Shown: one piece after another, positions 26,962 to 35,361 of the stretch
Numbering within the stretch: the stretch's first letter is position 1
Layout: each line of letters begins with the position of its first letter
The notes under the pieces: model-generated
What the model saw: the letters and a program-made list of their open reading frames with translations, nothing else
Database searches by the model: none
What the model was told of the DNA's origin: nothing
Translations under genes and position numbers: made by a program
Assembly: GCA_025453975.1 (NCBI GenBank)
Contig: JALOPI010000033.1
Span: forward strand, 1-46,877
Origin: Syntrophobacteraceae bacterium
GTDB lineage: Bacteria > Desulfobacterota > Syntrophobacteria > Syntrophobacterales > Syntrophobacteraceae
Length of the DNA stretch: 46,877 bases
Reading direction: 5' to 3'

Positions 26962-28365
26962 TCAATCCTCTTCCGAGGCCAGTCCGTACTTGAGCAGCCG
27001 GTAACGGAAAGACCGGAAGGTGATTCCCAGAAGCTCGGCCGCCTTCAGCTTCACGCCGTGAGCCATCTGAAGGGCGTTCTGGAGCATCTTGATCTCGAGA
27101 TCCGCCAGGAACTGATCGAGATTGCTGGTGTCCATGGGGAGGGAGGGGAGGGGGTCGGCGTGGCTGCCGTTCTGAGCCTTCCTTTTGTAAGCGGCCAGGG
27201 TCAGGCTCTCGGGCAGGACGATGCTCGATGACTCCAGGGCCACGCCGCGCTCGACGATATTCTCCAGCTCGCGGACGTTTCCCGGGAAATCGTAGTTGTT
27301 GAGAAGGTCCATGGCATAAGAGGATATCTTCCGGATATCCTTGCCGAAATCTTTGCGAAACTTGGCCAGGAAATGCTCGGCCAGCAGGGAAATGTCGCCG
27401 CGGCGCTCCCGCAGCGGGGGGAGCCGAATGGGGAGGACGTTGAGCCGATAGTAGAGGTCCTCCCGGAAGGTGCCGTCGATGACCATCTGCTCCAGGTCGC
27501 GGTTCGTGGCGGTGATGATGCGCACGTCCACCAGGATGTCCTCGGTGCCCCCGATCATCTTGATGGTCTTTTCCTGAAGGAGCCGGAGGAGCTTGACCTG
27601 GAGCGGCAGGGTGAGCTCCCCGATTTCATCCAGGAAGAGGCTCCCTCCCTGGGCCGCCTCCACGAGGCCTTTCTTGTGGTTGGTGGCTCCCGTGAAGGCC
27701 CCCTTCTTGAAGCCGAAAAGCTCGCTCTCGATGAGGGTTTCGGGCACGCCTCCGCAGTTGACGGCCACGAAGGGCTTGCCGCTTCGGGCGCTCTGCCGGT
27801 GGATGGCCTTGGCCACGAGCTCCTTGCCGGTTCCGCTCTCACCGGTGACGAGGACGTTGCTGCTGGTGGTGGCCACACGGCTGATGAGCTCGTAGACCTT
27901 GTGCATGGCCGGGCTCTCGCCGATGATGCATCCGAAATAGAGCGGCCCGTCCTGCTCCCTGGCAGCCGAAACGCCCGCTTCCTCGCGGCTTTCCAGGGCA
28001 TTGCGGATGACGGTGAGCATCTCGTCATTCTTGAATGGCTTGGGCAGATAATCGTAAGCGCCTTCCTTCATGGCGGAGACGGCGGTTTCGGCGTTGGCGT
28101 ACGCCGAGATGATGATCACGATGGTGCCTGGAGCATTGCTCTTGCAATGTCTCAGGACCGCCAGTCCGTCCACCGGCTTCATGCGGATGTCGGTGATGAC
28201 CAGGTCGTAAGCCTCGCGCTTGAAAAGATCGAACGCCTCGGTGCCGCTTTCGGCGCACCGGACCTCATAGCCATCGTTTTGGAGCATGATGTCAAGAAAC
28301 TCACGCATGCTCTGTTCGTCATCGACGACGAGGATTCTGGCCGGACTGGATTGGCTGTTGTTCAT
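26962..28365 (-). CDS. Sigma-54-dependent response regulator, NtrC family
   Basis: A 467-residue transcription activator. Domains: receiver (about 9-125, Asp59 in LVITDIRM), AAA+ domain (about 150-380) with Walker A GESGTGKE, the sigma-54 contact loop GAFTGA and Walker B LFLDEIGEL, and a Fis-type helix-turn-helix at the end (AAELLGITFRSFRYRLLKYG). The HTH resembles PilR-type regulators, but no kinase or pilus gene is adjacent. Its start overlaps the pyrC stop by 4 bases (ATGA), so it is the third gene of a pyrB-pyrC-regulator unit. A sigma-54-type promoter lies about 3.5 kb away at 31876-31891. Confidence 0.95.
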   Translation of the reverse strand: MNNSQSSPARILVVDDEQSMREFLDIMLQNDGYEVRCAESGTEAFDLFKREAYDLVITDIRMKPVDGLAVLRHCKSNAPGTIVIIISAYANAETAVSAMKEGAYDYLPKPFKNDEMLTVIRNALESREEAGVSAAREQDGPLYFGCIIGESPAMHKVYELISRVATTSSNVLVTGESGTGKELVAKAIHRQSARSGKPFVAVNCGGVPETLIESELFGFKKGAFTGATNHKKGLVEAAQGGSLFLDEIGELTLPLQVKLLRLLQEKTIKMIGGTEDILVDVRIITATNRDLEQMVIDGTFREDLYYRLNVLPIRLPPLRERRGDISLLAEHFLAKFRKDFGKDIRKISSYAMDLLNNYDFPGNVRELENIVERGVALESSSIVLPESLTLAAYKRKAQNGSHADPLPSLPMDTSNLDQFLADLEIKMLQNALQMAHGVKLKAAELLGITFRSFRYRLLKYGLASEED

Positions 28366-29675
28366 GGGCTCATTCTGCTGAAAGCCATGCGACCGTCCAC
28401 GATGGTCATGAGGACCTGGCCCTGGACTTGCCGTCCGTGGAACGGGCAGTTGCGGCTTTTGGATTGGAAAGTGTGGCAGTCCAGGATGAACTTCGCATCC
28501 GGGTCGATCACGGTCACATGGGCAGGGCTTCCCACCCTGAAAGCTCCAAAGGGGAGTCCCAGGATGCGGGCGGGGCTCAGGGATGTTTTGGCGGCGGCCT
28601 GGAGAGGAGTGAGAATGTCCTGGCGGACGAGGTCGAGGAGCAGGGGCACGGCGGATTCGAGGCCGATCATGCCGTTGGCGGCCAGATCCAGCTCGGTATC
28701 CTTTTCGAGAATGGAATGGGGTGCGTGGTCCGTCGCGATGGCGTCGAGGGTCCCATCGGCAAGCCCCTCCTGGATGGCCCGGACATCCTCCGGACGTCTC
28801 AGGGGCGGGTTGACCTTGTATACCGCATCGAACGTCATCAATGCATCATCCGTCAGGGTGAAGTAGTGAGGTGCCGTCTCCGCCGTGACCGGGACGCCCC
28901 GGGCCTTGGCTTCTCGGATCAAGCGGACGGAGCCTGCCGTGCTGACATGGGCGATGTGAATCTTGCCGCGGGTCATCTCGGCAAGGAGCAAGTCGCGTGC
29001 CACCATGACCTCCTCCGCCGCCCGGGGAATGCCCCTCAGCCCCAGCAGGGTCGAGACGGGTCCCTCGTTCATGACGCCTCCGTCGGCCAGGCTCAGGTCC
29101 TCGGCGTGGCTGATGACCGTCAGGTCGAAAGCCCGGGCATATTCAAGGGCCCGGCGCATCATGAGGCTGTTCATGACGGGACGGCCATCGTCCGTCACCG
29201 CCACCGCCCCCGCGTCCCGAAGCTCCCCAAACTCCGCCAGATCCTGCCCCTGGAGACCCCGGCTGATGGCCCCCACCGGATAAACGAAGCAGAAGCCCTC
29301 CTCCCGGGCGCGATTCAAGATATAAGTCGTCACCGCGGCGGAATCGTTGACAGGTTTTGTGTTGGGCATGCACGCCACCGCAGCGAAACCCCCGGCTGCC
29401 GCCGCCCGAGTGCCGGTGGCGATGGTTTCCTTGTATTCCTCCCCGGGCTCCCGAAGGTGCACGTGCATGTCGAGCATGCCGGGCATGATCCATTTGCCTT
29501 CCACGTCGAAGACCTGTACCTCCCGGAGCAGCTCGGCACCGACGGAAATCCGGGGGGCGAGCTCCCGTATGCGCCCATCCAGAATCAACAGGTCGGAACA
29601 AAAATCCCTCTCAGAGGAGGGATCGAGGATGCGTCCGTTGCGGAGCAGGATATTCAGAGTCTCGCCGAGCTTCAT
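28362..29675 (-). CDS. pyrC: Dihydroorotase
   Basis: Third enzyme of pyrimidine synthesis, closing carbamoyl aspartate to dihydroorotate. 437 residues, class I length. The zinc motif [10 protein letters not shown], the sequence MPNTKPVND and the catalytic-Asp motif ATDHAPHS are present. It overlaps pyrB by 4 bases upstream and the sigma-54 regulator by 4 bases downstream. In many bacteria PyrC of this type forms a complex with PyrB, and the tight coupling fits that. Confidence 0.96.
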   Translation of the reverse strand: MKLGETLNILLRNGRILDPSSERDFCSDLLILDGRIRELAPRISVGAELLREVQVFDVEGKWIMPGMLDMHVHLREPGEEYKETIATGTRAAAAGGFAAVACMPNTKPVNDSAAVTTYILNRAREEGFCFVYPVGAISRGLQGQDLAEFGELRDAGAVAVTDDGRPVMNSLMMRRALEYARAFDLTVISHAEDLSLADGGVMNEGPVSTLLGLRGIPRAAEEVMVARDLLLAEMTRGKIHIAHVSTAGSVRLIREAKARGVPVTAETAPHYFTLTDDALMTFDAVYKVNPPLRRPEDVRAIQEGLADGTLDAIATDHAPHSILEKDTELDLAANGMIGLESAVPLLLDLVRQDILTPLQAAAKTSLSPARILGLPFGAFRVGSPAHVTVIDPDAKFILDCHTFQSKSRNCPFHGRQVQGQVLMTIVDGRMAFSRMSP

Positions 29676-30628
29676 GCGGTTTCCTCCCTGGTAGCGGATG
29701 CTCGTGACATTTCTCTCTGACCCAGAAGATACAGGATGGCCATGCGGACCGCCACACCATTGCTGACCTGGTCGAGGATGGCGGAGTGCGGTCCGTCGGC
29801 CACCTCCGGGCTGAGCTCCACCCCGCGGTTGATGGGACCGGGATGCATGACGATCACGTCCTTGCGGGCCCGCTCCAGTCGGCGGCCGTTGATCCCGTAG
29901 CGGATGGAATACTCGCGGAGCGAAGGCAGCAGCATCTGCTGCATCCTCTCCTTCTGCAGCCGCAGGACCATGATGACGTCGGCGTGGGGTATGGCGTCGT
30001 CGATCCTGGGGCAGATCTCGGCCCCCATGAGGTCAAGATCAACGGGCAAAAGCGTTGGAGGGGCGCACGCGACGACGCGGGCCCCCAGCTTTTGAAGGCC
30101 CAGGATGTTGGAGCGGGCCACGCGACTGTGGGCGATGTCCCCCACGATCAGCACGGTCAGCCCGTCGATTCTCCTTTTTTTCTCCAGGATGGTCATCATG
30201 TCCAGCAGGCCCTGGGAGGGATGCTCGTGCATGCCGTCGCCGGCATTGACAACCGAGATGGGCGTGCGATCCGCCAGGCGATGCGGGGCTCCCGAGGACG
30301 AATGGCGGATGATGAAAATGTCCGGGCTCATGGCTTCGAGATTCTTGAGGGTGTCCAGGAAGGTTTCACCCTTGACCATGGAGCTGCTCGAGCCCGTGAT
30401 GCTGTAGGTGTCGGCGCTCAAACGCTTGGCGGCAATGTCGAAGGAAGTCCGGGTGCGTGTGCTCGGCTCGTAGAACAGGTGGACGACCGTCTTGCCTCGA
30501 AGCGTTGGGACTTTCTTGATGGAGCGGGTATTGATCTCCTTGAGGGAAAAAGCGGTCTCGAGGATGTGCTCGATTTCCTCGACCGTCAGGTCGCGAAGCC
30601 CCAGGAGATCCTTTCGTTTGAACGGCAT
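29672..30628 (-). CDS. pyrB: Aspartate carbamoyltransferase, catalytic chain
   Basis: Second step of pyrimidine synthesis, joining carbamoyl phosphate and aspartate. 318 residues. Carbamoyl-phosphate site [12 protein letters not shown], the [10 protein letters not shown] loop, the HPSQGLLDM motif and [10 protein letters not shown] are all present. The start is the ATG at 30626-30628; the frame is open far upstream but that part is not protein-like. No pyrI regulatory chain is next to it. It starts the pyrB-pyrC-regulator unit. I found no attenuator or PyrR-like leader in the 110 bases upstream. Confidence 0.96.
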   Translation of the reverse strand: MPFKRKDLLGLRDLTVEEIEHILETAFSLKEINTRSIKKVPTLRGKTVVHLFYEPSTRTRTSFDIAAKRLSADTYSITGSSSSMVKGETFLDTLKNLEAMSPDIFIIRHSSSGAPHRLADRTPISVVNAGDGMHEHPSQGLLDMMTILEKKRRIDGLTVLIVGDIAHSRVARSNILGLQKLGARVVACAPPTLLPVDLDLMGAEICPRIDDAIPHADVIMVLRLQKERMQQMLLPSLREYSIRYGINGRRLERARKDVIVMHPGPINRGVELSPEVADGPHSAILDQVSNGVAVRMAILYLLGQREMSRASATREETA

Positions 30629-30738
30629 ACTGATCCTCTTTTCCCGCGAGGGGTTGCGAGCCCGCGCCTCGATCGCGGCCGATAGCCCGGCTCCGCCGCC
30701 GTCCGGCGCCTGGCAGCCCGGAGCTTCCGGAACCGGGA

Positions 30739-31476
30739 TCAGCCGGCGCTTCGGGCCCGGGAGCTGTTGAGCATGGCGATGGGCTTGGCCATGCTCAGGA
30801 TGTGACGATGGACGGACAGCAGCATGGATCCTGGGATGCCCATCATGAGATGGCAGGGATCCAGGGCCGATTTGATCCGGCAGCCCAGCCCCAGGAAGGT
30901 GACATTGGGGACCCCGTCGAGGAGGGGCAGGGCCGTGATGTCCGCGCAGCCCCCCAGGGCGCCTCCGGACTGGGGTAGCTCCATGCGTCCGCCCTTCTCG
31001 TAGTTGGCCGCATACAGGAGCCACATGACCTGCTCGCTGTCGGCCGTGAAGACCACAACCTGGGGCGCTTCCCCGAATGTCCGAAGGGGAGCGATGAGGG
31101 CGGCCCGTGTTTTGCCCCTCTCCAGGTACCAGGATTTCAGAAGGGTTTCCGCCGAGGCTTCCTCGCTCTCGAAAAGACCCACCCCGTATTTCTCCAGAAC
31201 CCCGTCATCCAGAAAAGCCTGGACGTCATCTTCAAACCCGAGGACCGTCGTGCCCAGCTTGCACCCCATCCGCTCCCGCTCCAGGAGCAGCACTTCACCC
31301 TTGCCCGCCAGGGCCACGGTCTGACAATAGCTCTTGTAATTCTGCGATGCCAGGGGCACTCCCTGGGGAAGGGGATCGGAATGCCCGTAGAGCGTCACGC
31401 CCACGGGCTCGTAGGCGAGACCCAGCTGAGAGACGAGATCGTTTGAAAGATTCGAAAGGAGAGCGCGAGATTCCAT
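30739..31476 (-). CDS. DUF169 family protein
   Basis: A 245-residue cytosolic protein matching DUF169 as I remember it: the N-terminus [14 protein letters not shown], the central [18 protein letters not shown] and the C-terminal [18 protein letters not shown] with conserved cysteines. The function is not established; the conserved Cys residues suggest metal or cluster binding. The ATG at 31474-31476 is preferred over upstream codons. It lies 110 bases upstream of pyrB in the same direction and may share its transcript. Confidence 0.8.
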   Translation of the reverse strand: MESRALLSNLSNDLVSQLGLAYEPVGVTLYGHSDPLPQGVPLASQNYKSYCQTVALAGKGEVLLLERERMGCKLGTTVLGFEDDVQAFLDDGVLEKYGVGLFESEEASAETLLKSWYLERGKTRAALIAPLRTFGEAPQVVVFTADSEQVMWLLYAANYEKGGRMELPQSGGALGGCADITALPLLDGVPNVTFLGLGCRIKSALDPCHLMMGIPGSMLLSVHRHILSMAKPIAMLNSSRARSAG

Positions 31477-31714
31477 GGGCTTTATCCTTGGCTTTCGGAG
31501 TCGTGTTGAGGGGATCGAAGCCATGATTGGCGGACCAGATATCGGAAGAACATTTCATCTTTTTCCGACGGGTGTCAAGGAGCTTCTCAGCCATTGACCG
31601 CACCCCCGTGGAGCACGGTGGATGAGCCGGCGGATGAGCAGATCATGAAGGAGCACGGCCGAAAGCCGGGAGCCCGGGCATCGCACAAGCCCATCATGGA
31701 GCGTCGGTGAGAAC

Positions 31715-31747
31715 ATTTTGCGCACGGAGTCCCGCCGTGCGCAAAAT
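31715..31747. repeat. Perfect 13-bp inverted repeat (possible activator site)
   Basis: ATTTTGCGCACGG (31715-31727) and CCGTGCGCAAAAT (31735-31747) are perfectly complementary with a 7-base gap. No T-tract follows on either strand, so it is a poor terminator. It lies about 150 bases upstream of the sigma-54 promoter, the usual place for an enhancer site of an NtrC-type activator. Confidence 0.65.
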
Positions 31748-31875
31748 TCGGTATGCCGTTCGTGGGAACGGGCCCGGCTTTCCAGGCCGGCGAGGCAGGG
31801 CGAGAGACATGGCCTGGATGAAAAACCTATTCGAAACAATGGGTTACCCATGGAACTTCCTCTGGGTGCCTGGGA

Positions 31876-31891
31876 TGGCATGGGCATTGCT
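31876..31891 (+). promoter_or_regulatory. Sigma-54 (-24/-12) promoter
   Basis: TGGCATGGGCATTGCT matches the consensus TGGCAYR-N4-TTGCW at every defined position, with GG at 31877-31878 and GC at 31889-31890 separated by exactly 10 bases. Transcription would start near 31902 on the plus strand, about 230 bases before the exported Ala/Lys/Pro-rich gene. Confidence 0.65.
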
Positions 31892-31898
31892 CTCTTAG

Positions 31899-31960
31899 CG
31901 TTCGAAACGAGAGATGGGAAGCAATAAATCGAAAAACATATTAAATCTCTCGTTTGAACG
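31899..31960. repeat. 16-bp inverted repeat at the predicted start of the sigma-54 transcript
   Basis: CGTTCGAAACGAGAGAT (31899-31915) pairs with ATCTCTCGTTTGAACG (31945-31960) with a single bulged base; the 29-base spacer is AT-rich. In a transcript starting near 31902 most of the arms would form a 5'-end stem. The long loop argues against a simple terminator. Confidence 0.55.
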
Positions 31961-32048
31961 AGTAATCGATGATTGAATGTCCTAAATCATGAAAAATGAA
32001 TGCAATGGCTCCATTAACCAGAAGGAGGATCAGGAAGATGTAGATCAT
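31941..32048 (-). CDS. Possible 35-residue membrane peptide
   Basis: An ATG-started frame on the minus strand encodes a peptide that begins MIYIFLILLLVNGAIAFIF, one strong membrane helix, followed by a His- and Asp-containing tail ending KREI. The GAAGGG upstream is a weak, close RBS. The frame lies opposite the leader of the exported gene, in AT-rich DNA. It could be real or a chance frame in low-GC DNA. Confidence 0.2.
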   Translation of the reverse strand: MIYIFLILLLVNGAIAFIFHDLGHSIIDYSFKREI

Positions 32049-32133
32049 GCCCTTCGTTGATGCGGACGCACGGTTACAAGGAAGATCTTGAGGGAATGAA
32101 CAGACCCATACGATGAACATCAGGAGAATGAGC

Positions 32134-32667
32134 ATGAAGAAGACAATGGCAATGGTGGGCACTGGCGCTTTGATGATGGCTTTGACACTGGGCTCTGGCT
32201 TCGCTCAGCAGACCTCCCCGACCCCCGCGGTACCGGGAGGCGCGGTGGTGCAGCCCAAGGTGGGGGCCCCCGAGGATCTTGTCAAGGACAAGGTGCCGGT
32301 CCCCAAGCCCGCTGAAACGACGGCTGCGGAGGCTGCCAAGACCAAGGCTTCCGAAGCGGTGAAGCCGGTCCAGAAGGACGTCGCGACGAAGGCCGTCGAG
32401 CCCGTGAAGCCCGCGGATAAAGCGGTAACCGAAGCCAAGCCCATGGAGAAGTCCGTGGTCCCGAAGCCTGAAGCTGCTCCCCCCGCCGACAAGGCCTCGA
32501 CCGCTGCCCCCGCAACGGTCAAGGATGCCGGCCAGGCAGCACAGGGCAAGCCCGTCCCCCTGAAGACCGAGGATGCCACGGCGGCCGGCAAGCAGGCCGT
32601 CGAGAAGAAGGCGGTTGAAAAGGCTTCGGATTTGAAGGATGCGGCCAAGCCTGCCGCCAAGGAATAA
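32134..32667 (+). CDS. Exported Ala/Lys/Pro-rich low-complexity protein
   Basis: A 177-residue protein with a clear signal peptide (MKKTMAMVGTGALMMALTLG, cleavage probably after GSGFA). The mature part is almost entirely Ala, Lys, Pro, Val, Thr and Glu with irregular repeats such as KPVQKDVATKAVEPVKPADK, so it is probably disordered and may span or bind the periplasm or cell wall. No enzyme motif is seen. AGGAG lies 7 bases before the ATG at 32134; ATGs at 32113 and 32128 are open but worse placed. The only good promoter upstream is the sigma-54 type at 31876-31891. Confidence 0.8.
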   Translation: MKKTMAMVGTGALMMALTLGSGFAQQTSPTPAVPGGAVVQPKVGAPEDLVKDKVPVPKPAETTAAEAAKTKASEAVKPVQKDVATKAVEPVKPADKAVTEAKPMEKSVVPKPEAAPPADKASTAAPATVKDAGQAAQGKPVPLKTEDATAAGKQAVEKKAVEKASDLKDAAKPAAKE

Positions 32668-32723
32668 CGCTTACCCACGAGGGTGCCGGGGTCGAAGGAC
32701 GACTCCGATACCCTGAACCTCAG

Positions 32724-32767
32724 GGACGGGCCCGGCCCATCGCAGCGTGCCGGGTCTGTCCTCTTTC
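32724..32767 (+). terminator. Terminator after the Ala/Lys/Pro-rich gene
   Basis: GGACGGGCCCGGC (32724-32736) pairs with GCCGGGTCTGTCC (32749-32761) through 13 pairs including two G-U, followed by TCTTTC. It lies between two convergent genes, 56 bases past the stop. Confidence 0.6.
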
Positions 32768-32786
32768 GCTTCCCCGCCCTGGGCTG

Positions 32787-33263
32787 TCACGAGCCCCAAG
32801 GAACAGCGTCCGGGTCGATGTCCTGAAGCACGATTCCACCCTTCCCGTCGTATCGGGCCAGGCCCAGATCCTCCAGGCTGCTGACCGCCTGAGCCAGATC
32901 CGTCGCGTCGTCGATGCACGTCGCCTGCTGGAGCGCCAGCAGACTGCCCCGGCTTTCGGGACGCAGCGACAGGGCCAGGAGGACCTTGAGACTGTCCCCC
33001 GAAAGGTAGCCCAGCCCCTTCGATGCGCTGCTCATCAGCTTATAGAACTTCTTGGAATCCATCATTTCGTACATATCCCGCTCCCGAGCCTCATTCCAGG
33101 GGATGCGCCACCCCCATGCTTCCGCATTCCAGCCGAGACAAGCCTGATCAGGAACACAACACTCCCTTCGAATGGCTCGAAGCCTTCGACGGGCTTCCTC
33201 GCTCCATATCCAGGGCTGGAGCCCGAGCTTTGTCTCGATCCTTGTGAGTTTCATAGTAATCAT
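32787..33263 (-). CDS. Hypothetical protein coupled to the SpmA-SpmB fusion
   Basis: A 158-residue soluble protein with no recognised family. The N-terminal half is rich in Trp, Arg and Cys (RRECCVPDQACLGWNAEAWG), and the second half (about 75-150) looks like a small helical, winged-helix-like domain. The start at 33263 overlaps the stop of the upstream gene as ATGA; a second ATG three codons in is also possible. The coupling suggests it works with the SpmAB-type membrane protein. Confidence 0.72.
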   Translation of the reverse strand: MITMKLTRIETKLGLQPWIWSEEARRRLRAIRRECCVPDQACLGWNAEAWGWRIPWNEARERDMYEMMDSKKFYKLMSSASKGLGYLSGDSLKVLLALSLRPESRGSLLALQQATCIDDATDLAQAVSSLEDLGLARYDGKGGIVLQDIDPDAVPWGS

Positions 33264-34558
33264 CGGTAAAGCAGGCTGCAGATGAAGACCGAGGCAATGA
33301 CGGCGAAGCAGTCGGCGGTCAGTCCCGCCGCGAGGGCGTGGCGGGTGCGCTTGATCTGCACGGCTCCAAAATACACCGCCAGCACATAGAACGTGGTCTC
33401 GGTGGAGCCCTGGAGCGTCGAGACCAGATAGCCCGTGTAGCTGTCGGGTCCGATACCCGGGTCCCGGATGATGGAAGCCAGGAGGGCGTAGGCTCCCGAT
33501 CCCGACAGATTCCTGAGGAGTGCCATGGAGAGGGCTTCGGGGGGCAGTCCCACGGCCTGAGTCCAGCGACCCAGGCCGTTTACGACGAAATCCATGGCTC
33601 CGCTGGCCCGGAACATGCCGATGGCGCTCAGGATGGCCACCAGGTAGGGAATGATCCGGATGGCGACCTGGAAACCCTCCCGGGCTCCGTCTACGAAGGT
33701 CTCGTAGACGGGGACTTTGCGAAGGATGCCGAAGACAAGGAAGCCCACCATGAGACCGGGCATGACCCAGGGCGAAATGGAGCGCCCGAAAAACACCGTT
33801 ACGGGAATGAAAGCCACGATGCAGACCAGGGCTGTCAGGCTCACCCACAGCGGGTAGGGTGCCTCCACCTCCGGGGTGTCCCCTGTCGCGGTGGATTCGG
33901 AGATCCCCGCCGCGGCGACTCCAGGCGAGGACGGCCTGGCGCGATCGGGCTCCCTGAAATAACGCTGCAGCATCTTGGCGGTCACGATGGCCACCAGGGT
34001 CGAGCAGAAGGTCGCAAACAGCGTGGTCGGGAGGATCCCCGCGGGATTGGCCGATCCCGCCGCGGCCCGGAGGGCGATGACTCCCGTGGGGAGCAGTGTC
34101 ACGCTGGAGGTGTTGATGGCCAGAAAGAGCACCATGGCGTTGGTGGCCGTTCCCGGGTGAGGATTCAGCCGGTCGAGCTCCTGCATCGCCCTTATGCCGA
34201 AGGGGGTGGCCGCGTTGCCGAGCCCCATGACATTGGCCGAGAGGTTCAGGATCATGGCCCCCATGGCGGGATGGTCGGGAGGCACGTCGGGGAACAGCCG
34301 CACCATGAGCGGACGGATGAGCCGGCTGATGATCTTGAGGAGCCCCCCGGCCTCGGCCACTTTCATGAGTCCCAGAAACAGCGTCATGACCCCGATGAGA
34401 CCGATGGCCAGCTCGACGGCGCTTCCGGCGGAATCCACCATGGCCTGGGACAGCTGCTCCATGGCGCCTCCTCCGGCGGCATCGCGCGCGGTGGCGAGCT
34501 GACGCCAGGCCGCCGAGCCGAAGGCAATGAATACGATCCATGCAAAGATGAGGTTCAT
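33260..34558 (-). CDS. Fused SpmA-SpmB spore-maturation-type membrane protein
   Basis: A 432-residue multi-helix inner-membrane protein. The first half matches SpmA (NLSANVMGLGNAATPFGIRA, then MVLFLAINTSSVTLLPTG) and the second half SpmB (LVSTLQGSTETTFYVLAVYF), separated by a poorly conserved 40-residue linker near 215-250. In Bacillus these are two proteins needed for spore-core dehydration and carry the nucleoside-recognition (Gate) fold of transporters. Fused forms occur in non-sporulating proteobacteria, where the role is unknown. The start is the ATG at 34556-34558; upstream Mets in frame are not conserved-looking. It is coupled to an unknown gene downstream. Confidence 0.9.
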   Translation of the reverse strand: MNLIFAWIVFIAFGSAAWRQLATARDAAGGGAMEQLSQAMVDSAGSAVELAIGLIGVMTLFLGLMKVAEAGGLLKIISRLIRPLMVRLFPDVPPDHPAMGAMILNLSANVMGLGNAATPFGIRAMQELDRLNPHPGTATNAMVLFLAINTSSVTLLPTGVIALRAAAGSANPAGILPTTLFATFCSTLVAIVTAKMLQRYFREPDRARPSSPGVAAAGISESTATGDTPEVEAPYPLWVSLTALVCIVAFIPVTVFFGRSISPWVMPGLMVGFLVFGILRKVPVYETFVDGAREGFQVAIRIIPYLVAILSAIGMFRASGAMDFVVNGLGRWTQAVGLPPEALSMALLRNLSGSGAYALLASIIRDPGIGPDSYTGYLVSTLQGSTETTFYVLAVYFGAVQIKRTRHALAAGLTADCFAVIASVFICSLLYR

Positions 34559-34673
34559 GCGAATGTGCCCGTCGAAGGAGTCAGGGAACGGCGCGGGTCG
34601 CCAGGCACGATACTTACCAGTGAAGGGGACGGCCCACAAGTTCAAACCCCGGCCTTTTTAGGGCAGTGTCGGC

Positions 34674-34701
34674 TTGACAGCCATGGGGATTCCCGTTAAA
34701 T
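34674..34701 (+). promoter_or_regulatory. Sigma-70 promoter of greA
   Basis: TTGACA (34674-34679), a 16-base spacer and TTAAAT (34696-34701). Transcription would start near 34708, about 27 bases before the greA start codon. Confidence 0.6.
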
Positions 34702-34734
34702 GGTGGGCCAATGACATCCCGTAAGGAGAAGTGA

Positions 34735-35211
34735 ATGCAAAGAACACCCATCACGCGAGAAGGTTACGACCGTTTGCTGGCTGAGCTCCAGCGGCTTCAG
34801 AAGGAAGAAAGACCCGCCATCATCAAGGCCATCGAAGAGGCGCGGGGCCACGGAGACCTCTCGGAAAACGCCGAGTACGAGGCGGCCAAGGATAAGCAGG
34901 GGCTCATCGAGGGCCGCATCAAGGACCTCACCCAGAAGTTGAGTGAATGCGAGATCGTCGAGCCCTCGGAGCACAACAGCGACGGCGGGCGAGCCATATT
35001 CGGCCGCACCGTGGTCATGGAGGATCTGGAAACCGGCGACGTCGCCAGGTATCGACTCGTCGGCCCTTATGAGGCCGATGTTCAGGCAGGGACGATCTCG
35101 GTGACCTCACCCCTCGGGAAGGCGCTCATCGGCAAGGAAGAAGGCGCCGAAGTCCAGGTCCAGACTCCCAAGGGCAAGCGCATGTTCGAGATTCTCGAGG
35201 TTCAGGCCTAG
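34735..35211 (+). CDS. greA: Transcription elongation factor GreA
   Basis: Rescues backtracked RNA polymerase by stimulating RNA cleavage. 158 residues. The N-terminal coiled coil carries the acidic tip motif GDLSENAEYEAAKD with the two functional acidic residues, and the C-terminal FKBP-like domain ends with TSPLGKALIGKEEGAEVQV. AAGGAG lies 7 bases before the ATG. It is followed by the rpsT region; its terminator overlaps the rpsT promoter. Confidence 0.97.
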   Translation: MQRTPITREGYDRLLAELQRLQKEERPAIIKAIEEARGHGDLSENAEYEAAKDKQGLIEGRIKDLTQKLSECEIVEPSEHNSDGGRAIFGRTVVMEDLETGDVARYRLVGPYEADVQAGTISVTSPLGKALIGKEEGAEVQVQTPKGKRMFEILEVQA

Positions 35212-35252
35212 GACCTCACCCCGAGTCAGGGGCGGGCGATCCTCGAAATACC

Positions 35253-35281
35253 TTGACAAAGCCCATTTTATCCAATATAAG
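35253..35281 (+). promoter_or_regulatory. Sigma-70 promoter of rpsT
   Basis: TTGACA (35253-35258), a 17-base spacer and TATAAG (35276-35281), close to consensus. Transcription would start near 35288, about 74 bases before the rpsT start. Confidence 0.8.
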
Positions 35282-35316
35282 CCCGCTTTCAGCTTATTCC
35301 TGAAGGCGGGCTCTTT
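35280..35316 (+). terminator. greA terminator overlapping the rpsT promoter
   Basis: AGCCCGC plus TTTCAG (35280-35292) pairs with CTGAAG plus GCGGGCT (35300-35312) in a 13-pair stem with a 7-base loop, followed by CTTTGTTG. The left arm starts inside the -10 of rpsT, so RNA from the rpsT promoter would lack most of it. In that RNA GCGGGC (35306-35311) can pair instead with GCCCGC (35320-35325). Confidence 0.65.
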
Positions 35317-35361
35317 GTTGCCCGCAAGGCAAATGCTTGAAGGCAAACGGGAGGTCATGAG

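Larger units (their letters stand above)
31477..32133. other. Long intergenic region with sigma-54 promoter and inverted repeats
   Basis: About 650 bases without a convincing gene. It contains a perfect 13-bp inverted repeat (31715-31747), a small hairpin CCGTTC-GTGG-GAACGG (31756-31771), a consensus sigma-54 promoter (31876-31891), a 16-bp inverted repeat (31899-31960), and a short AT-rich membrane-peptide frame on the minus strand (31941-32048). GC content falls clearly in 31890-32060 compared with the flanks. Confidence 0.6.

Noticed and set aside
29672..31024. Longer pyrB frame starting at 31024
   Set aside because: The extra 132 codons overlap the DUF169 gene, are Pro/Arg/Gly-rich and precede the conserved PyrB start [14 protein letters not shown].
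32787..34541. 584-codon frame spanning the SpmA-SpmB region
   Set aside because: Only its last 158 codons look like protein; the rest is an out-of-frame shadow of the SpmA-SpmB gene.
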